From: Trema orientale
Taxonomy: Eukaryota; Streptophyta; Magnoliopsida; Rosales; Cannabaceae
Length of the DNA: 64,000 nucleotides
Assembly (NCBI GenBank): GCA_002914845.1
Contig: JXTC01000059.1
Coordinates: forward strand, 539,703 to 603,702
Direction: 5' to 3'
Of the stretch, positions 56,307 through 64,000 are shown in pieces. Below the pieces are notes generated by a model. The model saw only the letters and a program-made list of their open reading frames with translations. It did not search any database and was not told where the DNA came from. A program made the translations under genes and the position numbers. The number at the start of each line of letters is the position of its first letter. Position 1 is the first letter of the stretch.

Positions 56307-56970
56307 TTATGTTTTTATACGTTGTATTTTGACTGTTTGTTCAGTTTATACTTTGTATTTTAGTTATTATCAACATTAACCTTTAGATTTAGAACTTATA
56401 ATAAATTTATACCTCTCTTGGTCAAGCATCAATTTTGACCAATATATTTACTAAAATACCCTTTAAATTTTAAATACATATATTTGAAATTCAAGTTTAG
56501 AACTATTTTAAAAATTGATAAATATATTTATGACTAATATTTAATATTTATAAATTTTACATATTTTAAATTATTTTTTTAATATTTGTTCTTGTAGATA
56601 TTAATTTTGATTAGTTTTAAATTTAACTAATACATATATTTGAAGTTCAAATTTAGAACTATTTTAAAAATTGATAAATATATTTATAAATAATATTTAA
56701 TATTTATAAGTTTTACATATTTTAAATTATTTTTTTAATATTTGTTCTTGTAGATATTAATTTTGATTAGTTTTAAATTTAACTTAAGTATTAAAATATT
56801 ATCCTTAAAATTTAAAGGGTATTTTGGTAAACTCAATAATCAAAATTAGTGTTTGACCGAAAGAGAGTATATATTCATTACAATTTTTAATTTGAAGGTT
56901 AATATTGATAATAACTAAAATACAAAGTATAAATTGAACAAACAGTCAAAACGTAGGTATAAAAATATAA
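56307..56970. mobile_element. Fold-back element with about 150-bp inverted repeats
   Basis: The left arm (gtttttatacgttg, tgactgtttgttcagtttat, actttgtattttagttatta, ..., accctttaaattt) reappears inverted at the right end up to 56,966. The middle contains a 156-bp direct duplication. No ORF. Arm length and structure fit a non-autonomous fold-back type DNA transposon; the superfamily is undecided. Confidence 0.8.
56476..56789 (+). repeat. Internal tandem duplication, 156-bp unit
   Basis: acatatatttgaa(a/g)ttcaa to agttttaaatttaact occurs at 56,476 and 56,632 with few differences, forming the centre of the fold-back element. Confidence 0.92.
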
Positions 56971-57212
56971 TTAACCCTAAAAAATTATTACTCGAAAAAA
57001 CCAAATAATTGAAAAAATCAAAACAAAAACTATCAAGTTAAGTTTGATCAGTTTGGAAAGAACGAAAAACTTGATCAAAAACTAATTACAGATGTAATAT
57101 ATTTGTAATAACTAATATTACTTCTTATAAAATTTTATATTTATGTAAAAATTTAAACAAAAACACGGTTCATAGTATTTTCCACTATCAAATCGAGTCA
57201 TCACTTTAAAAT

Positions 57213-57789
57213 TAGAGATGTCAATGTGAGTCGGGCTTTGTATATCGATCCACATTCCGAAGAAAAAAGCACGATACCGGTCCGACCCAAGCTCACATTA
57301 TGTGGGCTTAGGCCGACCCGTTACATATAGTAAGGGCCGGACTGGGCCTCAATCATAGGCCCACAGGCTCAGCCCGACTCACAATTCTATCGGCCTACAT
57401 TTAGTCATTCTATACATAATTTTAAATATATTTTTCAAACAAAATGTTAAAAAATCTTAATTAAATATTTTCATTAATATGCTTTTAATGTTATTTATTT
57501 ACTTATTTTTGTTTATTTTCAATTTATTCAATTTTTAAAAGAATATAAATGGATTTTAGACTCATATTTGATATTTTAAAGCATAGAATAATAACGAAAT
57601 TAGGCTCACATTATGGCCTATATTCGGCCCGCATAGTCACGGTCCACTTATGCTTCCATAAAATGTGGGTTGCGCCATGCCCGAACCCTTAATAAAAATA
57701 TGGACTTTAGACGGGTCGTGCCTAAGTACGAAGTCTGTATGCATTTATGAAATGTGGGCTGGCCCTACCCGGCCCACTTTACATCTCTA
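57213..57789. mobile_element. Non-autonomous hAT element
   Basis: 577 bp. The ends are tagagatgtcaa at the left and ttacatctcta at the right, an imperfect inverted repeat. They are followed by many ggcc/gggc-rich words (gggcttaggccgacccg, ggcccactttacatctc). The flanking 8-mers tttaaaat (57,205-57,212) and tttgaaat (57,790-57,797) differ at one base, fitting the 8-bp duplication of hAT elements. No transposase ORF. Confidence 0.82.
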
Positions 57790-58409
57790 TTTGAAATAGA
57801 AGAACATAAGAACATGACCAACTGATAAACCTCAGTAGGAGTTTAAAATTGAATTAAATTTAAAATATGCAGGTATAATTGACAAACTAACCAAAATCTG
57901 ACTACAGGTGCCTTCAAAAAGACCGATAAATATCTCTGATAACCAATAACTTGTTGCGCTGCGCCAATTTTCCCCACATTCCCCCCCCCAAAAAAAGAAA
58001 AAAAAAAAACTCAGCAGATTACATTCATAACATTATGAGACTTACTAAATAACTTATATTTTAGTGTTCTTCTTTTTTGGATAGAACATCAACCGAGCTG
58101 TCCCCCTTCCTATTCATTTTCCTTAGTTGTTTGATGTTTATATCTAACGCTTTTTGTTTCTTTTCATTTTTTTTTTTAAAATTGTCCCAAAGAAATATTT
58201 TCTGTTAGACTGGAATGAAAGAAATTAATGAAAATGGACTATTCAAATGAGTTCAAAGTACAAGTAAAACTTTGCCAAAATCTTAGCTAAAAGCAAGTTG
58301 GCACATGAAAAAGGACAAGTCTCTATGATACAACAATCTCATGCACGCCACTGGGACAAAACAACTCTTCTCACTTCTCTCTATGGCAATCAGATATAGC
58401 AATATGCTA
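57790..58409. other. Downstream region of HIPL1
   Basis: AT-rich without ORFs. The 3' untranslated region of the minus-strand gene should lie in its upper part. Nothing else is seen. Confidence 0.5.
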
Positions 58410-61400
58410 CTAGAAAATACCAAGCAAAAGCAAGAAGAAAGAAGAAGTTAGCAGCACTAGAATGCTACAGTTTGAGTCACTCAACCGGTTTGCATAAGAA
58501 CCAGGAGAAGAAGCAGGACCCGGGCTTGCACTAGAACGAGTCACATTTTCCTTTGAGCAAGTGTACTTGCAACGGCTTGGACGAACTACTCGGTAGACGC
58601 CATTGCTAGCTAGAATGAAGACATCCTTCTTGTTGTCCTCCCCAAATGAGAAAACGTATCCCAAATTCGGGAGTGTGCTTCCTGGGACTGTCCCACATTG
58701 TATAGGACTGTCTGCTGAACAACTGAAAGGAATTTTGCTGGTGTTGAAGGTCCCACTATTGTCCGGGTTTTCTTCAGCAGCCCATATGGCGCCTGCATAC
58801 AAATCTCCATACAAGTACCTGAAAAATGGATTGTAAACATTGCCATGGATCAAAACATATGGCAAAGAAGGGTGTTATACATTAAATTTCAGGAAAAAAA
58901 ATCATTGCCATTAGAGCAAACATGTTTTCCTTTTCTCTACTTGGGAAGTAATGATTTGGTTTGAATCTTCACTGGTCAATAATCATAATCAGTAAATTAC
59001 TGACAGTCTTGTCAAAAGTCTGCATTTTCAACATTTCATTTTGTGTACAGAAAACTAATACCAGTCTCATTAGTTTTTGAAACCACATAGAAGAAAGTGG
59101 CAATTTACCTTCCATACATGCACGGATCGGTCGTGGACCGATAGACATAGCCGCCTGTAATTGAGGCTGACCCTTCGTTTTTGTTTGTTTCAGAATGGTT
59201 GTATCCCAATATTGGGAAAATAGGGTCAATGGATGTTACAGATGTATTTCCACCAGGGGCTTGTGGAGGATTGTAAGGGTAAGGACCCTCAAAAAGACGC
59301 CAGCCGTAGTTTCCACCCTTTGTAATGACATCCACTTCTTCATATGTATCCTATTGATGATAATGATTGAAATAGTGTCAGAACATTTCATTTAGGTGGT
59401 ACTGGTATTTTCAAACTGACACAACAGTTTCCGTCACACACTACAAAGATTAAGGCAATTATGTGTTGCAAGTAAACTCAATTTGTGATGAAAGCTTACC
59501 ATGTAACTTTGTAACATAAGACATTTTCTTTTCAGTTCTTCTCAAGTCATATTAATTTATCTTTTTCTTTGAAGAAAAGGAATATATATATATATATATA
59601 TACACACATTATATTTGTACTTGGCAGAATGTTGTATTACAGTTTCAAAATTACCAACAGAAGTAATACGTAAAAGTCTTTTGGGGTACAGGGGTTACAG
59701 AATAGAATAGAGTGAACCTGAGTTTTGGATAGACCGAGTTTACCTACCTTACCTTGATTTTGAAAGGTTCAACCCCTTTTACATGTAAGCAAATAATGCC
59801 CCTAAGAGATGATAAATTTCTTGTTCAAGAAACTTTTTTGTTTTTTGCTGATGATTATGATTAACCATGAAACATGACAAGACAAAGTGTCTAATTGAAG
59901 AAGAATGAACATTTCTTTGCTTATCATGGGACTTCATTTTAAGGAAGGTAATACCGGAACAGAAATTTTGAAGGTCTTTGCTAACTTAGTAACTCATACT
60001 GATTGCTTATTACTTCACAAGAGCAAATCTTCAACAATCAGAAGAAAATTATATTACTTCTAACCTGTCCAACATCTGCACATATGAAGTAGGAAGGCCT
60101 TTCTGAATCAAAACTGCAGCGCCAAGGGTTTCTTAATCCTAGAGCCCAAATTTCTGGCTGTAAATCTTTATCTTCACTGAAGGGGTTATCCTTAGGGGCA
60201 GAGTAATTTCCCCATAAACCAAGTTTATCAATTTCTGCAGCACCTGACAAAGCAAAAAAAGAAAAAAATAAAAAAAATCACCCACATGAGAAAAGACTAG
60301 CAGCAACTTGTGGAAGTAAATCAGCTTCTTATCATGACGTTAACCGCTGGTTTTCTTCTTTTTCGATTAACTGAAATAAAAAATGAGTTATATACATGAA
60401 TAATCTGTTGCTCCTACTCACTTGGTATGTTATCAACATCAAGCCTCATGATCTTTCCAAGTAAGGACTTCTTGTTTTGAGCAAAATTGTAAGGATCACC
60501 AACACCCCCACCATCTCCCATCATGAAGTACAAATACCCATCTGTTGGCCCAAAGAGTATTTGACCTGCATGATGCGATGTAAATGGAAGGCCTATGGTA
60601 AATATCCTTCTCACTTCTACTGGTTTGGCACTGGTTGCCTGGAAAATGACATAAGATTCAGTTGATATTGTTTTTGAGATAATGAAGCAACTGATCATTT
60701 CATGAACATATAAAAAGCTATACCAAGGAAGGCCGGGACGCAGTGCCGTTTGCTGTATACTCTGCTACAACAGTCTGATACTGGCATGGCTGAGCACCAT
60801 TATCAGAACCTATCTTTGAAGGATCACAATTAACATCTGAATTACATGAACATCTTCCTGTACATCCTGGCCACTTAACCTTATCACAGTTGAATGAGGC
60901 AAAGAATCGACCATTCTGCGCGAAGTTTGGGTGAAATGCCATACCCATCATTCCAAATTCTGTATCGAAATGAACTTCATCAGTTAGATCTACAAAAGGA
61001 CTCGATTCATCAAACCCCAATGTTCCTCCTGATCCATCTTCCGGAATGCTTGCCAACCAAATCTTCCCTTGTTGATTAGAGAAGAATGCCCGGTTGGAAC
61101 CATCAGGATGAGCAACCATATTGAGATAAGATCCATTGCCAATTTTCTCAAGGCACAAGCCACTTGGGGGTTTAGGGGTTCCAGAAGTATTTAAAGTAAC
61201 AGGTTCACCATCAAAACACACTGATTCATCAGAAGAAGGTCCACCAAAAGCACTGCAGAAATCAGCTTTTGATTGCCAGACATCAGTCAATTTTGTAAGG
61301 TTGGATTTGACTGGTAATCCAGATTGAACTTGTAATGGAGGGGCAAAAGGGGAGCTCAATATGGACACATTTTGACATGTGTCCCACAAGTCGGAGCAAA

Positions 61401-62361
61401 AATTATTCCCTGCTTGGCTAGACTGGGAAGAATTTGCTACAACAGTGGAGTTGCATAGCACAGGAACTGGCCTGGTTTGAGAATTAACCACATACAGCTC
61501 ACCCGAAAAGGGATCACATTTCTGTGAAAAAAAAAAAAAGGTAAAGAAATAAACAAACGGTAAAAGTTCAACAAATTGAATTCAATATTGATACAGAAAG
61601 CAAAAGGGAAGAGAAGGTGTCTAAGGGGAGATAGGGGTTCCTTAGCATAGTTCATGATGCCGTTAAGCGGTTCCATCAATAGCAAAAGTTACAAATGAGA
61701 CAGTAAACATAAAAGGGAATCTATTATTTTGTCATGTAATTCTGTGTCTAGAAAAGATAATAAATTGGCTTTCCATGAATCTCATCTGGGAGAGACACAA
61801 GAAAGCCAGATTAGTATCAGAGATTGTTCATACAATATACATCTCTTAACTCAAGCTACTAGGAACAACAAACTAGAATTTGTTTGAGGCTTAGCTTTTT
61901 AAGCTTCCACAACAAAGTAATAAAATATAAAAAGACAAGGGGTAGCAAGAAACTCACCGAGCAAAGTACTGATTTCACAAGAGAAGCACAGCCAGGATCA
62001 GAGATATTCATTGCTTGAAATTGCTTCTGTAACTGGAGATCTTCTCTGGAGTTGCAGCATGAGGTCCCATTATAAGGACAAAATTCCAGTGTTGTATTCA
62101 AGGTAGAGGGTGCCCCTACACCAAAGTTAGACCATGAGTGTTTGCTATACATAACAATAGGAATATAAAATTGAACACCTTACAGTAAACTTCATAACAA
62201 CAAATTTAAGTAAAAAAAAAAAAAAAAAAAAAAAAGGAAAAAACTAAGCAATAAAAGAAAAACTCACTTGAATTAATGCAAAGGGGAAGTGAAAAGGAAA
62301 GATTAAACAGCAGCAGCAGCAAGAAAGAGAGCAGCCCAGCAGTGGCAATAGTGCTTCCCAT
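58410..62361 (-). CDS. HIPL1: HIPL1-like protein (glucose/sorbosone dehydrogenase fold)
   Basis: Seven exons: 62361-62268, 62115-61958, 61521-60724, 60638-60422, 60243-60065, 59350-59109, 58818-58410. Introns are GT-AG and the sum of 2,097 nt gives 698 residues in phase, close to the roughly 695 of Arabidopsis HIPL1. An N-terminal leucine-rich signal peptide (about 1-28) is followed by a Cys-rich part (about 40-200: [27 protein letters not shown]). The GSDH beta-propeller covers about 205-610 ([45 protein letters not shown]). A Ser/Pro-rich stretch and a hydrophobic C-terminal tail then suggest a GPI anchor at the plasma membrane or wall. The family is named after animal hedgehog-interacting protein; the plant substrate is not settled. 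All landmarks look intact. Confidence 0.95.
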
Positions 62362-64000
62362 GATCCCCAGAATCTGGAGAGAGATAAGAGTCTTCTGCTA
62401 GAACATGCCTCTCTTAATCTACTTGAGGAGAGAGAGTCCAAGGAAAGAGAAGACTATCGACAAAGAAAAGCCTTTCTCGGATTTGAACATTATGCTTGTT
62501 TCAACTGCTCTTCTGTTTTCAGTATTGGTCTCCACTATTTGGCCCCTTGGCACGTTCTCAATCATTTTAAAACAATTTTTCTTTCATTTTTCTATTTCCT
62601 CTTCCAGAAGGAGATCATTGTCAAATATCTTTCTATCTTTTTCACCTATTTATCAGTACCCCACTTGAAATCTTCAAACAATAGTAATGGCTCTTTCTTC
62701 TGACTTTAGCTCCCAAAAAAATATATGCTTTAAATGGTTTCCCTCTCTCCCTCTCACTCTCACTCTCACAAAGTCACAACCCTTTTCAATTTATGAAACT
62801 TAGGCTAAAATAAACTCAAGAAATGAAGACTTGAACACCCATTTGCAACTAACACATGGTTGACTTTGCTGAATTTATTTATGGAAACAATTGAGGTGGT
62901 TGAGAAGAAGAACCCCAACTCCCTTGCCTTGAATACCAACTTGTATAGATCTTGGTTAGTTCAAAGTGCCTTCATTTATGGCTTGTGTGGGTTGGATTCA
63001 GTGTGTTCAAACCAGCAAGAAAGTCCAAAAGGCATGTCACCATATTCAAATGTAAAAAGACCAGTGGAAAAGTCCCATTTGCATTTACCAAAGAAATTTA
63101 TTAAAAAAATGTAAAAAAAAAAGGTGTTTAATGGCAATGACATCAATTACAGAAGAAACAAACAAAGATATGATGTGTTCGATTGGATAGTTGAATATCT
63201 TTTTTTCCCCTTGAGAAAAGTATCTTTTATAATAAAGAATTGAAACAATGTCTGCTCATGTAGAACTTCTGGATAAATATAAAAAGGCCATGTCCACATG
63301 CTTATCATCAATATATGATAATGTTTTTTGGGCATATAATGATAAAATAATAAGTGGGTCAAGTCTACTCACATTATTTTACTTAAAAAAAGTAGCTGCA
63401 ATTTGGTGACCATGTAGGACAGAAAATGAACATAGCATCTTCTTGGTTTGATATGTTTTCCACAACCTTTGCTTTCCGAAAATGTAGAAAATGTATGTCT
63501 TTTTTTTTTTTTTTTATGATCAACTCGGAAATGAGAAAAGAATATTATGTGATTAGTAATCAGTTGGAAATGTGAACCTGCTAAGAGGTGATTGGGATTT
63601 TGGCATTTTGCCCTTTGAAAAGTGGTACCCAATAGAGACCTTAGAACGGCTTTCCCTTGTTTTGTGCTGACCTGCTTGTTGAACTGTTTGCAGAAGGAAG
63701 TAAATCCTGGGACCTCATAATCTAATGTATTTCAACAGAATTCAGCAGCCAAAAAANTGAAACATATAGTGATTTTTTTGACATATTATCAAACTATTGC
63801 CATTATTTGTAGGGCAGCGCCCCATTGGAGAGGGGCAATTGCCTCCTTGAGTTTTATTTTTCTTGTAAATAACCTTTAAATTTTTTCTAAAATTAATATT
63901 TACCTCTTTAACTTTATGCCTTTGTCCCTAAAACTTGTAAAATTTTAAGTATACCTTCAAATTTTGTATTAGGTCTTTCCTATAATTATATTACAATTGA
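62362..64000 (-). promoter_or_regulatory. HIPL1 leader and upstream region
   Basis: It contains a T/C-rich stretch at 62,743-62,770 (ctctccctctcactctcact, an AG tract on the gene strand) that may belong to the leader or core promoter. Further up (63,100-64,000) it is AT-rich with no gene. An undetermined base (N) is at 63,757. Confidence 0.5.

Larger units (their letters stand above)
56150..57130. repeat. About 135-bp direct repeat around a fold-back element
   Basis: The segment at 56,160-56,290 (aaaaaccaaataa.tgaaaaa to ttgtaataactaatattact) recurs at 56,992-57,125 in the same orientation with moderate differences. Between the two copies lies the inverted-repeat element 56,307-56,970. Confidence 0.75.

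Overview
The window is nuclear DNA of a eudicot plant. It is AT-rich, has many GT-AG introns with plant-type splice sites, and carries Ty1/copia elements primed by initiator tRNA-Met, MITEs, a tRNA-derived SINE, and plant-only gene families. The species cannot be fixed from the sequence. Everything here was read by eye; no alignment or database search was run.

Layout. Positions 1-25,000 are a graveyard of repeats and broken genes: three copies of one noncoding LTR-like family, a SINE, broken F-box genes, FtsH protease exon fragments, and a 5.3-kb copia element inside an F-box pseudogene. An intact single-exon F-box gene lies at 25,450-26,700. After it come a decayed copy of part of a DDR4 intron with an RNase H-like fragment inside it, a malectin-like receptor kinase fragment split by a second copia element (28,769-33,480), and a minus-strand F-box pseudogene. 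Positions 35,760-37,341 hold another F-box pseudogene, an FtsH fragment and an mTERF fragment. The second intact F-box gene is at 39,677-40,942, with a truncated tandem copy behind it.

The right part holds two well-modelled minus-strand genes. The first is a 12-exon DDT-domain gene (43,139-49,376, 761 aa) that resembles the ISWI-partner protein DDR4. The second is a 7-exon HIPL1-like gene (58,410-62,361, 698 aa) for a secreted, probably GPI-anchored glucose/sorbosone-dehydrogenase-fold protein. In both, exon phases close exactly. Between them lie MITEs, a decayed minus-strand copia reverse transcriptase, tandem duplications, a fold-back element and a non-autonomous hAT element.

The theme is birth and death of an F-box cluster by repeated segmental duplication. 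The copied material carries bystanders: DDR4 intron and 3' flank, FtsH exons, and an unrecognised exon. F-box proteins generally act as substrate adaptors of SCF ubiquitin ligases and DDR4 in chromatin remodelling; nothing in the sequence shows that the genes work in one pathway. No convincing new molecular system was found. The most unusual intact coding feature is a five-unit DLN repeat near the C-terminus of the DDR4-like protein.
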